From the NCBI RefSeq assembly GCF_000729995.1, contig NZ_JNFG01000214.1:186001-250000 (forward strand): DNA of 64,000 nt. Reading direction: 5' to 3'. Below are positions 24,832-34,044 of the stretch, piece by piece. Source of the stretch: Caballeronia sordidicola. GTDB lineage: Bacteria > Pseudomonadota > Gammaproteobacteria > Burkholderiales > Burkholderiaceae. A program made the translations under genes and the position numbers. Within the stretch, counting starts at the first letter, position 1. Every line of letters starts with the position of its first letter. The notes below the pieces were generated by a model that saw nothing but the letters and a program-made list of their open reading frames with translations, searched no databases and was not told the DNA's origin.

Positions 24832-25575
24832 ATGGCCAGCAAGACACTTCAACGGCTCATGGCAAGCGCGCCGCGCGGGCAACCGCTCACGCCGCAAATG
24901 CTTCGCGACTGCGGCGTGAGCGCCCAGCAGACAACCTATCTGGTCAATGCCGGATGGCTGCAACGCCTGTCCAAGGGCGCCTATCTGCTCGCTGGCGACA
25001 CGCCCACCCGGGATGGAATACTGGCCTATCTGGCCCAGCGGATACCGGGCCTTCACGTCGGCGGCAGAACAGCCCTGGACTGGCAGGGGGTGCGTCACAA
25101 CCTGAGCTTTCGCGAGCGCGTCGTGCTGTGGGCTGGACGCCCTTACGTCATGCCGGACTGGGTGGGCGAACATATGCCCTATACCCTGCAGACCACCTGC
25201 CTGTTCGACCAGAGCATGCCGGAAAACACCGCGCTGTCACCGCTGCCGAACCGCGATCCCTCCCTGCTCGTTTCCGAGCCCGAGCGCGCGCTGCTTGAAC
25301 TCGCCAGCGATGTAGGCAAACGACGTGCGAAGGGGCAATCGCTCGAGGAGGCCATGAGCCTCGCGTCCTCGCTTCGCAATCTCCGGACAACGGTCCTGGA
25401 CACCCTCCTCTCGCACTGCACGCGCGTCAAGGTCGTCAAGCTTGTGCGCGACCTTGGTGAGGCAGGCGGATTTCCCTGGGGCCACGACCTCCAGCGGCAC
25501 GTCGACCGGCTCGGGCCCGGCCGACGCTGGACGAGTAGCCGCAAGGGCGGCCCCCGCCTCTCCCTGAAGGCCTGA
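24832..25575 (+). CDS. abiEi: AbiEi-type antitoxin / transcriptional regulator
   Basis: A 247-residue protein. The N-terminal winged-helix region (about 10-85: LTPQMLRDCGVSAQQTTYLV, then AGWLQRLSKGAYLL and the RDGILAYLAQRIPGLHVGG block) is typical of AbiEi antitoxins, which bind operator DNA and autorepress. The C-terminal half is the toxin-neutralising part. Start: ATG at 24832 (MASKTLQRL); an in-frame ATG at 24793 sits inside the -10 region and is less likely. The toxin gene follows after 34 bp. The type IV system acts without direct protein contact in characterised cases. It may stabilise the island or act in phage defence. Confidence 0.85.
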   Translation: MASKTLQRLMASAPRGQPLTPQMLRDCGVSAQQTTYLVNAGWLQRLSKGAYLLAGDTPTRDGILAYLAQRIPGLHVGGRTALDWQGVRHNLSFRERVVLWAGRPYVMPDWVGEHMPYTLQTTCLFDQSMPENTALSPLPNRDPSLLVSEPERALLELASDVGKRRAKGQSLEEAMSLASSLRNLRTTVLDTLLSHCTRVKVVKLVRDLGEAGGFPWGHDLQRHVDRLGPGRRWTSSRKGGPRLSLKA

Positions 25576-25609
25576 CCTGCACGGCCCCTTAAGGCTCAAC
25601 GTCCTCTCA

Positions 25610-26548
25610 ATGAACGATCAATACCTCAGTACGGTTCGCCTCATGCTGGCGATTGCGTCAGATGTTTTTGACACGCCCCACTTCGCGATGAAAGGCGGCA
25701 CCGCCATCAACATGTTTGTTCAGGATCTGCCCCGCCTGTCCGTCGATATTGACGTGGTCATGTGTTCACATGAGCCGGGCCGCGACGACGCTCTTGCAAT
25801 CATCCATGACGAACTCGCTCGCGCGCGACAGGCCATCGAGCGACAGGGACACATGGTTACCGTGGCGGCCGCCAGTGGCAGAAACAAAGGCGACGACGTG
25901 AAACTGACCGTCTCGTCCGCTGAAGCCCAGGTCAAGGTCGAGGTGAACTATGTTTTTCGCGGCACATTAACGCCGACGGTGACGCGCAGTGTCGTGCCGC
26001 GCGCACAGGCTATGTTCCGCGTCGACTTCGAAGTGCCGACGCTTGCCGATGCCGAGCTATACGGCAGCAAACTCGTTGCGGCACTGGACCGGCAGCATCC
26101 GAGCGATATTTTTGATGTGCAGCACATGTATGACACTTATGGTCTGCGCCAGGACGTCGTGACGGCTTTTGTCGGCTATCTGGCGGGTCATAACCGCCCC
26201 GTCCACGAGGTACTCTTTGCGAAGCCGCGATCACTTGAGGACGAATACGAGGCCGGCTTTGTCGGCATGACCGTTGATCAGGTCGATCTGGCTGCACTGG
26301 AGGCTGTCCAATCCCGACTCCACCATGACCTTCCTCGGGCGTTGACCGCGGAGCACCGCGAATTTCTCGCCTCGCTCGTGAGACTCGAGCCAGACTGGTC
26401 ACTGATGCCATACGACCATCTACGCGACCTACCGGCAATCCGCTGGAAGATGGAGAATCTTGGCAAGCTTAGGACACGCGACGCGACCCGCTTTGCCCAT
26501 CAGAGTATGTTACTGGCGGAAGGCTTCGCGGCGCTCGATGACAGCTAA
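25610..26548 (+). CDS. abiEii: AbiEii/AbiGii-type nucleotidyltransferase toxin
   Basis: A 312-residue nucleotidyltransferase-fold toxin. Motif I is KGGTAINMF (28-36) followed by RLSVDIDVV with Asp46 and Asp48 as the metal-binding pair. Downstream SKLVAALDRQHPSDIFDV fits the conserved Lys/Asp motif III-IV block. The family transfers nucleotides to RNA (tRNA in studied homologues) and causes reversible growth arrest. It is preceded by the AbiEi gene, forming a complete type IV toxin-antitoxin pair. All key residues are present, so it is probably functional. Confidence 0.88.
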   Translation: MNDQYLSTVRLMLAIASDVFDTPHFAMKGGTAINMFVQDLPRLSVDIDVVMCSHEPGRDDALAIIHDELARARQAIERQGHMVTVAAASGRNKGDDVKLTVSSAEAQVKVEVNYVFRGTLTPTVTRSVVPRAQAMFRVDFEVPTLADAELYGSKLVAALDRQHPSDIFDVQHMYDTYGLRQDVVTAFVGYLAGHNRPVHEVLFAKPRSLEDEYEAGFVGMTVDQVDLAALEAVQSRLHHDLPRALTAEHREFLASLVRLEPDWSLMPYDHLRDLPAIRWKMENLGKLRTRDATRFAHQSMLLAEGFAALDDS

Positions 26549-26595
26549 ACGCCTGCCTATGATAAGTAACCACATGTGTTCGTAAATCTTGCGGC

Positions 26596-26790
26596 TCATT
26601 GTTTCACCCAGCCCATGCGAGCGTATGCGTCAGAGCAGGTGTCGATTTCGTGCTGCGCGATAATCGGAAAGAGGCCAGGTGTCGATGCGTTGCATTGAGC
26701 GACCTGGCCTGTTTTCGGATCTTTGAACACGGCCGGTGAGGCACATGCTGCCATTAGGATCGCCGAGACAATCACGAACATTCTTTTCAT
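26596..26790 (-). CDS. small lipoprotein
   Basis: 64 residues. Signal peptide MKRMFVIVSAILMAA followed by the lipobox ending in Cys16 (LMAACAS). The mature part is about 49 residues with two further Cys (AQCNAS, DTCSDAY). Probably anchored in the outer or inner membrane. It is a single gene facing away from the MCP. Function unknown; small lipoproteins of this kind are often envelope proteins induced by stress. Confidence 0.75.
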   Translation of the reverse strand: MKRMFVIVSAILMAACASPAVFKDPKTGQVAQCNASTPGLFPIIAQHEIDTCSDAYARMGWVKQ

Positions 26791-27222
26791 CGCTATCGGT
26801 CTCTATGCTGATCAATACAACGGAGTTCGGCCCACAGCATAGCTCGTAGCAAGATTGCACCCCCTGCAGGAGTGCGATCTTGGAGACTCAAATCCTCTCG
26901 TGAGTTATCCATAGCAAGCGAATGGAAGCGAAACCGCGAGGGATAACGCCTAAGGCGAAAGCGCGAGTACTTGCAGTAACCATTCAGATTAATTGCGCAC
27001 ATGTTTCTCCCTACTCGCTAGATCTGCAACCATCCCTAAAAATAAATTCCACGCAAACCTTTGCGCAAGCATGACCAAGGGATGTCCACCCTGCGCGATT
27101 ACAAGTCGATGCCGTTACCAATGGCAGCGGTCATCGTTTCGTCCGTCATCGGTGCTCTGCATCCACAGCAAGAAAGCCGCTTAATACACACTTTCTGCGA
27201 TAACAATATTTGGGGTTGAGAG
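26791..27222. other. divergent intergenic region
   Basis: About 430 bp between the lipoprotein and the MCP. TGCGATAA at 27196-27203 partly matches the FliA (sigma-28) -10 element, but no good -35 lies at the right distance. No other feature was seen. Confidence 0.35.
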
Positions 27223-28809
27223 ATGAATTCAAAAAGACTGACAGTGAGGGGTAGACTTTCGATCGCATTTGGCTTGCTCGCCGTTGTTGTGCTGATCGTA
27301 TCGGGAATGTCGCTCAAGTCACTGAACGACGCCAACGACCGCTTCTACGGCTTCGTCAATGGCATCAACGCGCGGGCAGAAATGGCCGAGTCCATCCGCA
27401 CCGCCGTGGATGAACGCGCCGTGGCAGTCCGCAACCTGGTGCTCGTGAGCAAGCCAGCTGATGTGGAGATCGAGAAAGCCGCAGTTGTCGATGCGGAACA
27501 AAGGGTCGAGAGTCGGCTGGAAAAATTTAACGCCATGGTGGCGGGTGCTCACGACATGAGTGATCAAGCGCGTAGCCTCGCCGCGGAAATATCCCGCGTT
27601 GAAGCGCTGTATCGCCCGGTCGCTCTGGATATCAATCGCCTTGCGTCGAGCAACCAACGCGAAGCGGCAATCGAGGAGATCACGACGAAATGCAGGCCCT
27701 TGCTTACATCGCTGATCAAGGCGTCCAACGACTACGCGGACGTGACGCACCAGCGCGCCACGAACATGGTTCAGGAAGCCGAGGATAAATTTTCCAGCCA
27801 ACGCAACTTGCTCATCGCAATATGTCTTGCGGCGATCGCGATGGCAGTACTAGCTGGTGTGGTCATTACGCGTAGCTTGATGCGCGCGCTCGGTGCGGAG
27901 CCGACCGATCTCGCCTATGTGACACAGCGCGTCGCCGCGGGCGATCTTAGCCCGGTCGCGGGCGCCACGAACGCCCCCGTGGGAAGCGTGCTTGCGTCAA
28001 TGGGTGAAATGCAGATTAGTCTTGTGAACCTGATCGGCCGCGTACGAACCGCCGCAGACAGCATTGCGACCGGCTCCAGTCAGATCGCCACGGGTAACAC
28101 CGACCTCTCTTCTCGCACCGAGCAGCAGGCGGCCTCGTTGCAGGAAACGGCATCGAGCATGGAAGAGCTTACCTCTACCGTGAAACAGAACGCCGAGAAT
28201 GCACAGCAGGCAAGTACGTTGTCTGCGAACGCATCGGAAGTCGCGCTCAAAGGCAGGGGCGTGGTCGGTCGTGTTGTCGACACAATGGGAGATATCAGCG
28301 CGAACTCGGCAAAGATCGCGGACATCACGAGCATTATTGAAGGTATCGCTTTCCAGACGAACATTCTAGCGCTTAACGCCGCCGTGGAAGCTGCACGAGC
28401 GGGTGAACAGGGACGCGGCTTTGCGGTAGTCGCGAGCGAAGTGCGTAACCTTGCGCAGCGTTCGTCTAGTGCTGCGAAAGAGATCAAAGAGCTGATAAGT
28501 ACATCGGTCCATAAGGTTCGGCAGGGAGAGACCCTCGCGAACGAAGCAGGCACAACCATGGCAGAAGTGACTCAAGCGGTCGCTCGCGTGACCAACATCA
28601 TGGGTGAAATCGCTGCTGCATCGACCGAGCAGAGCAAGGGCATCGAACAGGTCAGCCATGCCATCACCCAGATGGACGAAGTGACGCAGCAGAACGCCGC
28701 GCTGGTAGAGGAAGCCGCAGCGGCGGCGAACTCGCTCGAAGATCAGGGCCGACAGCTAAACCAGTGTATCGCGTCGTTTCGATTCGAGACGCTAACAAGC
28801 AACCGTTGA
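27223..28809 (+). CDS. methyl-accepting chemotaxis protein
   Basis: A 528-residue inner-membrane chemoreceptor. Helix TM1 (about 12-31), a periplasmic four-helix-bundle ligand domain (about 32-190), TM2 (about 192-215), a HAMP-like segment (AEPTDLAYVTQRVAAGDLS), then the cytoplasmic coiled coil with the conserved hairpin tip at about 374-412 (GIAFQTNILALNAAVEAARA and the following EQGRGFAVVASEVR) that binds CheA/CheW. No C-terminal CheR/CheB-binding pentapeptide is seen. It is a single gene; the ligand is not predictable. The IS5-like element begins about 120 bp after its stop. Confidence 0.95.
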   Translation: MNSKRLTVRGRLSIAFGLLAVVVLIVSGMSLKSLNDANDRFYGFVNGINARAEMAESIRTAVDERAVAVRNLVLVSKPADVEIEKAAVVDAEQRVESRLEKFNAMVAGAHDMSDQARSLAAEISRVEALYRPVALDINRLASSNQREAAIEEITTKCRPLLTSLIKASNDYADVTHQRATNMVQEAEDKFSSQRNLLIAICLAAIAMAVLAGVVITRSLMRALGAEPTDLAYVTQRVAAGDLSPVAGATNAPVGSVLASMGEMQISLVNLIGRVRTAADSIATGSSQIATGNTDLSSRTEQQAASLQETASSMEELTSTVKQNAENAQQASTLSANASEVALKGRGVVGRVVDTMGDISANSAKIADITSIIEGIAFQTNILALNAAVEAARAGEQGRGFAVVASEVRNLAQRSSSAAKEIKELISTSVHKVRQGETLANEAGTTMAEVTQAVARVTNIMGEIAAASTEQSKGIEQVSHAITQMDEVTQQNAALVEEAAAAANSLEDQGRQLNQCIASFRFETLTSNR

Positions 28810-28927
28810 TCCCGAAGACGCGTTGGGATGCTGGAATCGCCCTTGATGAGGACGGTGCCGACATTTCAACGCGTTCTGTGATTTCAGCAGCTTGCACGAA
28901 CGCCTACGTGTAAGAATTTCACTCATG

Positions 28928-28944
28928 CAACTGGTTGCTAGTTT
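28928..28944. repeat. terminal inverted repeat, left end
   Basis: 17 bp identical (inverted) to 30087-30103. Its first 10 bp, CAACTGGTTG, are themselves palindromic. Confidence 0.85.
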
Positions 28945-29123
28945 CGACGCTGATTTTGTACAGAGCGGTCGAACAAATCCGAGGCGCAAATCCATATCGG
29001 GTACGGCATGCTGAAGATGCGATGATATGTTTCGGTATGCGAAGATGAAGGTATCAAGAGGTCGAGCGCGATCGCGAAGCTGAGAAGAGCGCCGACGATG
29101 CTACGCAAGGCCTGGGCATGAGA

Positions 29124-29990
29124 TCAGTTTCGGCAGTAGTGCCGCAGATTGATCATCGCATAGGCGAGCGTCTTTAACGCGTAGTGCACGTCACTGATGC
29201 GTTCGAAGCGCAGCAGCAGACGGCGGAACTTATCTTCCCAGGCAAAGACGCGTTCGATGGTCCTGAAGCGCTCCTCGAAGATCGCCGGATCAAAGCGCTG
29301 CTTGCGGCCCCGCTTCGGTGTTTTACGCCCACGCGGGTTCTCGGGGATGTTCTGGGTCATGCCGCGATTGAAGATCGCCTTGCGGTTGGGCCGGCAATCG
29401 TAGACGCCATCCAGACTCAGGGTTGAACCTTGCAGGTCTGCGCCAATGGCGCGGGCCATTTCGGTTAGTCTGGGCAGCGAGTCGCGCAACAGCGGTGATT
29501 CGTTGCGGTTGCCTGGGGCCGTTACGAACGGCGCGATGATGTTGCAGTCGCGATCGCAGAAGGCGACGACCTTGCAGCCCTTGAGATGCTTGTGTCCGCT
29601 ATACCCGAGGTTGTCGCCGCCTTTCTTCGCTGCAGTCGTCGTGCCGTCGCCGTGGATGACTGAAAGGTCCAGGATCTGGTCCTGATGAAGTTTATGTACC
29701 GTGCCCGTAAAGATCCGGTCGATGCTGCCATCAGCCTGCCAGCGCCGCATCATCCTGTATATACGCGTGTGGTGGATTTCAGGCAGACCTTTTGCATTCC
29801 TTTCGATCGGCAGCATCTTCCATTGGCAGCCCATGTACAGTATTTGCAGGATGTAGTTGAAGATTTTGTGCAACGACAGCGTGGGTGCCGGTCCGCGTCG
29901 GCCACGACTCAGGTGTGGCAAGACAAATTCTTCGAACTGCGCTTCGCTCAATTTCGTCGGAATCGCTTGCCAGCATGGGTTACCCGTCAT
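29124..29990 (-). CDS. IS5-family DDE transposase
   Basis: 288 residues. The N-terminal DUF4096-like domain (LPHLSRGRRGPAPTLSLHKI, YMGCQWKMLP) is followed by the DDE catalytic core with Asp in VIHGDGTTT, Asp in LSLDGVYDCR and Glu in RTIERVFAWEDKFRRLLLRF (IS5 Y-2-R-3-E-6-R-like region). The frame is intact with no frameshift, so the element may be active. The start could also be a few codons downstream; MTGNPCW at 29990 fits the usual N terminus. Confidence 0.9.
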   Translation of the reverse strand: MTGNPCWQAIPTKLSEAQFEEFVLPHLSRGRRGPAPTLSLHKIFNYILQILYMGCQWKMLPIERNAKGLPEIHHTRIYRMMRRWQADGSIDRIFTGTVHKLHQDQILDLSVIHGDGTTTAAKKGGDNLGYSGHKHLKGCKVVAFCDRDCNIIAPFVTAPGNRNESPLLRDSLPRLTEMARAIGADLQGSTLSLDGVYDCRPNRKAIFNRGMTQNIPENPRGRKTPKRGRKQRFDPAIFEERFRTIERVFAWEDKFRRLLLRFERISDVHYALKTLAYAMINLRHYCRN

Positions 29991-30086
29991 TCGCTGAGTC
30001 CAAACATCTGGACTCTAACCGATCTGCCTTCGCCGATCACAAATCCAGTCCCGGCGCGGATCACAGACAAATTCGATGACCTCGAA

Positions 30087-30103
30087 AAACTAGCAACCAG
30101 TTG
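30087..30103. repeat. terminal inverted repeat, right end
   Basis: AAACTAGCAACCAGTTG, the exact reverse complement of the left end at 28928-28944, upstream of the transposase start. Confidence 0.85.
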
Positions 30104-30200
30104 AACCCCACTGATCAGCCGGCCAAGGTGCTTTGGATCATCGCAAAGCTGCCGAACGACTTGTTGCTCTAAGCTGAACCTAGGGGTATCGGGGAAGTGA

Positions 30201-30955
30201 TTAAGCTAGGTGACAGGCCACTTGGCTTCGTTCATCAACCAGCCTCAGCATTGGCTCTGCGATTTCACAGACCTGCTCCGAAATGGGGCAGCGTGTGTGA
30301 AATCGGCAGCCCGGAGGCGGTGAGCTGGGGCTCGGCGGGTCACCCACAAGGAATGACATACGGCGCGAACGTTCAATTTCCGGGTCGGCCGACGGAGCAG
30401 CATCCAGCAGAGCACGCGTATAGGGATGGCGCGGCCGCGCAAAGAGCTCGGACGTAGGGCCCGTCTCAACGATCTTGCCCAGATACATCACGCTCACTCG
30501 CGTGCAAACCAGACGGACGATTGCCAGATCATGCGCGATCAAGACAATCGAAAGATCTAGCTTTTACTGCAAATCCGCGAAGAGGTTGAGAATGTGCGCC
30601 CGAATCGAAACATCAAGGGCGCTCAACGGCTCGTCGCAGATGAGAATGCGAGGATCGAGGGCCAGTGCGCGGGCAATGGCCACGCGCTGGCGCTGACCAC
30701 CCGACAAAGCGCGAGGCAGCCAGTCCGGGCATGACTCTGGCAAGCTCACAAGTTGAAGCAGTTGCAGCACTCGTTCGCGGCGCTGAGAGGCGGGTCCCAA
30801 ACCGTAGATTTTCAAGGGCTCTTCAAGAGATTGCAAGATCGTTTGTCGACGGCTTAGCGATGCCAACGGATCCTGGAAGATGAACTGGACGTGCCGGCTG
30901 AAAGCAAGACGCTCCTGACGCCAGTCATAGAGCGCAGGAACGTGCAACCGAACGA
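30201..30955 (-). pseudogene. oligopeptide ABC transporter ATPase (OppF/DppF-like), dead copy
   Basis: In-frame pieces show the Q loop (FIFQDPLASL), the signature (ALSGGQRQRVAIARAL), Walker B (RILICDEPLSALD), then a TAA at 30566-30564, and in the same frame KLDLSIV followed by LIAHDLAIV (H loop) and the oligopeptide-binding C terminus (RHPYTRALLDAAP, CRFHTRCP). The 5' end, including Walker A, is gone: upstream of about 30955 the sequence is a plus-strand recombinase tail. Both the nonsense codon and the truncation make it non-functional. Confidence 0.85.
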
Positions 30956-31144
30956 TTGCGCCAGGCGTCCGCCCATTGGTTGCGACACACCGGGGGTTCG
31001 CACATGATGGATGGCCAAGTCGATCTGCGATACGTCCGGGACAACCTGGGGCATGAATCGATCTCGAGCACCAGCCAGTATCTGCATGCGGACGACGACG
31101 ATCGGCATCGTGCAACAGAGGCCGGACTGCGACTCAACTGGTAG
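30956..31144 (+). pseudogene. tyrosine recombinase C-terminal fragment
   Basis: The 62 codons encode SAHWLRHTGGSHMMDGQVDL, then YVRDNLGHESISSTSQYLHA ending at TAG 31144. This is the catalytic end (His-x-x-Arg, Gly-His, Tyr) of an integrase, without the first two thirds. It abuts the truncated ABC ATPase, marking a recombination junction at about 30955. Confidence 0.8.
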
Positions 31145-31352
31145 CAAGATGACTATCGATCCAAGGACTGCATCAGGTGGTCTGTGATCGGTATCCACCG
31201 AGCGGCCGCTATTGCGCACAGCGAATGCCTCAAGTAGACCAAACAGTATTTGCCCTTCGGGGACGACGTGCGAATGTCCGGCTTTGAATCAGGTGTGCAA
31301 ATTGAAGCCTCGTCGTCTCTGAAGGAGGCTGACTGAAACTCGCTTTGCTCGC

Positions 31353-32600
31353 TTATGGAGTCTGCAGGGCTCCATCCTTTAGCCGGGTCTGCGTCCATGT
31401 CGTCACGGTGTTTTCACACGGATATTTCGCTGCCTCGACTTCGTCGATGTCGACGCCAAGACCCGGCTTGTCGTTGGCATAAACGTGTCCATCCCTGAAC
31501 TCGGGAAGACCGGGAAAGACATCCAGCAAAGCCGCTCTCGGCCCCTTGAGTTCCTGGATCACGAAGTTCGGCGGCTCGGTGCCTGACCACTCCTGCACGC
31601 CGAAATTGCGCGCCACAAGGTCGATGTGGATGTTCGCCGCATGGGCGAGCGGAGACATGTCCCCCGGACCGTGCCACGCCGTCCTTACACCGAATTGCTC
31701 GGCAAAGATCTGCAGCTTGCGTCCCGCCGTGATGCCACCGATCTGACTAAGGTGAACCCGGATGTAATCGATCAACCGCTCGGTGATCAGGAACCGCCAC
31801 TCGGAAGGATTGTTGAAGAGCTCGCCCTGGGCCAAAGGCGTCGTGGTTTTCGAGCGCAACTGACGAATCCATTCGCCTTCTTCCAAAGCGATCGCATCTT
31901 CGAGAAAGAACAGGTCGTACTGTTCAAGTTCGCACGCGAACTTGATGGCTTCGACGGGTTTGAGCCGTCCATGCACGTCGTGGCACAAAGCGACATCAAA
32001 GCCAACCCGGCTGCGAATACCGTCGAACAGCTTGAGCGTTTCGCGCATGTACTTTCTGCTGTCGAGATAGACACCGTCTGCAGCACCCTGCGGTGCACTC
32101 GACGGCGCACGGCCATAGCCGCCTCCACCGTAGCCGCCGCTCTGACAGCGAATGTGCGTGATGCCCTGCTCGCGGTACTTCTGGATGTTCTCGCACAACT
32201 CATTCAGATCGCGGCCATCGGCATGCCGATAGATGGGCACGCCTTCGCGACACTTGCCGCCAAAGAGTTGGAAGAGCGGCATATTCGCCATCTTGCCCTT
32301 GATGTCCCACAAGGCCATATCGATGCCGGAGATCGCGTTGTTCTCGATCGGACCATTGCGCCAGTAAGCGTTCTGATGCATTAATTGCCAGAGTTCTTCG
32401 ATCGCTTCGGCATCCCTACCGATCAGGAGCGGCCTGAGATACTCCTCGATCAGACATTTGACCGCGACATGCCGGTAAGCAAAGGTCGCGCAGCCGAGTC
32501 CATACAAGCCATCCTGGTTGGTCTCAAGTTTCACGACAATCAGGTTGATGCCTTCCGGCGCGGTCAGGATGACTTTTACATCGGTAATCAGGGTTGCCAT
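31353..32600 (-). CDS. enolase-superfamily sugar-acid dehydratase (ManD/RspA type)
   Basis: A 415-residue cytoplasmic enzyme. The N-terminal capping domain (YGLGCATFAYRH) is followed by a TIM barrel with ALCHDVHGR, DLFFLED, LAQGELFNN and TAWHGPGDMSP, the diagnostic metal-ligand and catalytic blocks of D-mannonate dehydratase/starvation-sensing RspA proteins. These remove water from D-mannonate or D-gluconate to give 2-keto-3-deoxy-D-gluconate. It lies downstream of a GntR gene, a gluconate-5-dehydrogenase-like SDR and an MFS gene on the same strand, so it is the catabolic end of a sugar-acid operon. Some members have low activity, so the substrate is uncertain. Confidence 0.92.
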   Translation of the reverse strand: MATLITDVKVILTAPEGINLIVVKLETNQDGLYGLGCATFAYRHVAVKCLIEEYLRPLLIGRDAEAIEELWQLMHQNAYWRNGPIENNAISGIDMALWDIKGKMANMPLFQLFGGKCREGVPIYRHADGRDLNELCENIQKYREQGITHIRCQSGGYGGGGYGRAPSSAPQGAADGVYLDSRKYMRETLKLFDGIRSRVGFDVALCHDVHGRLKPVEAIKFACELEQYDLFFLEDAIALEEGEWIRQLRSKTTTPLAQGELFNNPSEWRFLITERLIDYIRVHLSQIGGITAGRKLQIFAEQFGVRTAWHGPGDMSPLAHAANIHIDLVARNFGVQEWSGTEPPNFVIQELKGPRAALLDVFPGLPEFRDGHVYANDKPGLGVDIDEVEAAKYPCENTVTTWTQTRLKDGALQTP

Positions 32601-32665
32601 TTTTTAATCTGCCAGAATCGAATCAATAAAGCGGAGCCGCATCGCGCGCTTACTTACCTACCGCG

Positions 32666-33958
32666 TTACGTGCGGCGCAGCGAGAGCGGCTCTTCACGCT
32701 TCACGCGTTGCCCGGAATGCGCCGGTACGGTGATCATCAGGATGACCGCGAGGAGCAGACCGGCCGCCATGAAGATATACGAGGCCGCGGGACTGCCGGT
32801 CGCGCCGTTCAGGTAGCCGACGATATACGAGCCGGCAAACGCGCCGAGCGCTCCGCACGCGTTGACCAGGCCGATTGCACCGCCCAGCACGTTGCCCGGA
32901 ATCAGTTCCGGTATCAGGGCGAAGAAAGGACCGTATGGCGCGTACATCGAAGCGCCCGCTACCACCAGCAGTGCGAACGAGATCCAGAAGTGCGATCCGC
33001 CGACCAGATACGAAGCTACGAATGCAATGGTCCCCACGAGGAGCAGCGGCCACACGAACAGCTTGCGGTTACGGGTCTTGTCCGAGAGCCACGACGCGAG
33101 CAGCATCAGGATGATCGCCGCGAGATAGGGCACGGCGGCAAGCCAGCCGACCGACACGATGTCGATGGTCGATGCAGCTTTAAGAATCGACGGCAGCCAC
33201 ATGATGAAGCCGTACACGCCAATGCTCCACAGCGCATGAATCGCGCAGCATTTCCAGACGATCGACGAACGGAACGCCGCCTTGTAGTCGCGCACCGGCG
33301 CGATGTCCGCTTGCTCAGCCTTCAGGCGGGCGCTGAATTCGAGCTTTTCGGCGTCGCTCATCCAGGTCACTTCAGCCGGGCGATCCTGCACGGTGAACCA
33401 CCAGACCCCCGCCCAGATGAGCGCCGGGATGCCTTCGAAGACGAACATCTCGCGCCAGCCGAAGCTGTGGACCAGATACCCGGACACGACCGACATCCAC
33501 AGCACCGTCACCGGATTGCCGAGAATCAGGAACGTATTGGCGCGTGAGCGTTCAGTGCGTGTGAACCACCGGCTGATGTACATCAGCATCGACGGCATCA
33601 CGGCGGCTTCCACGACCCCCAGCACGAAGCGCAGCACCATGAGCATCGGAATATTGCTGACCATGCCGGTCGCCGCAGCGCACAGGCCCCACAGGACGAG
33701 GCTGAAGAAAATCAGCTTCTTGACGCTATTGCGCTGAGCGTAGATCGCGCCGGGCACTTGGAACAAGCAGTAGCCGAGAAAGAACAACGAACCGATCAGC
33801 GACGAGGTGCCTTGCGAGATGCCGAGATCTCTGTTGATCCCAGCCGCCGCGGCGAAGCCGTAGTTCGCGCGGTCCAGATACGCGAGACTGTAAGTGATGA
33901 AGATGATGGGCATCAGATACCACCATCTTTGGGGTGCAACGGGTTTAACGCTTTCCAT
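32666..33958 (-). CDS. MFS transporter (ACS family, sugar-acid type)
   Basis: 430 residues with 12 membrane segments. The helix-1 signature YSLAYLDRANYGFAAA is typical of anion:cation symporters for hexuronates/aldonates. The central loop contains the conserved WWFTVQDRPAEVTWM block. The start at 33958 (MESVKPV) follows GGAG; the in-frame ATG at 34009 is too far upstream of the first helix. It shares an operon with the SDR and ManD-like enzymes. Confidence 0.92.
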   Translation of the reverse strand: MESVKPVAPQRWWYLMPIIFITYSLAYLDRANYGFAAAAGINRDLGISQGTSSLIGSLFFLGYCLFQVPGAIYAQRNSVKKLIFFSLVLWGLCAAATGMVSNIPMLMVLRFVLGVVEAAVMPSMLMYISRWFTRTERSRANTFLILGNPVTVLWMSVVSGYLVHSFGWREMFVFEGIPALIWAGVWWFTVQDRPAEVTWMSDAEKLEFSARLKAEQADIAPVRDYKAAFRSSIVWKCCAIHALWSIGVYGFIMWLPSILKAASTIDIVSVGWLAAVPYLAAIILMLLASWLSDKTRNRKLFVWPLLLVGTIAFVASYLVGGSHFWISFALLVVAGASMYAPYGPFFALIPELIPGNVLGGAIGLVNACGALGAFAGSYIVGYLNGATGSPAASYIFMAAGLLLAVILMITVPAHSGQRVKREEPLSLRRT

Positions 33959-34044
33959 GATGTCTCCGGATCGGTACGGCGTACACACAGTTCGGTTAGT
34001 GCGGGTCATTCTTTTTGTTCTCGTGCTCCCGCGCGGACTTGCAT

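Larger units (their letters stand above)
28928..30103 (-). mobile_element. complete IS5-family-like insertion sequence (1176 bp)
   Basis: Bounded by perfect 17-bp terminal inverted repeats CAACTGGTTGCTAGTTT (28928-28944) and its reverse complement (30087-30103). It contains one transposase gene on the minus strand. I see no matching target duplication: the flanks are CATG on the left and AACC on the right, which suggests either no duplication or a later rearrangement. The right flank keeps a 22-codon coding fragment (30109-30171, AKVLWIIAKLPNDLLL then stop) whose start is missing. Confidence 0.82.
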
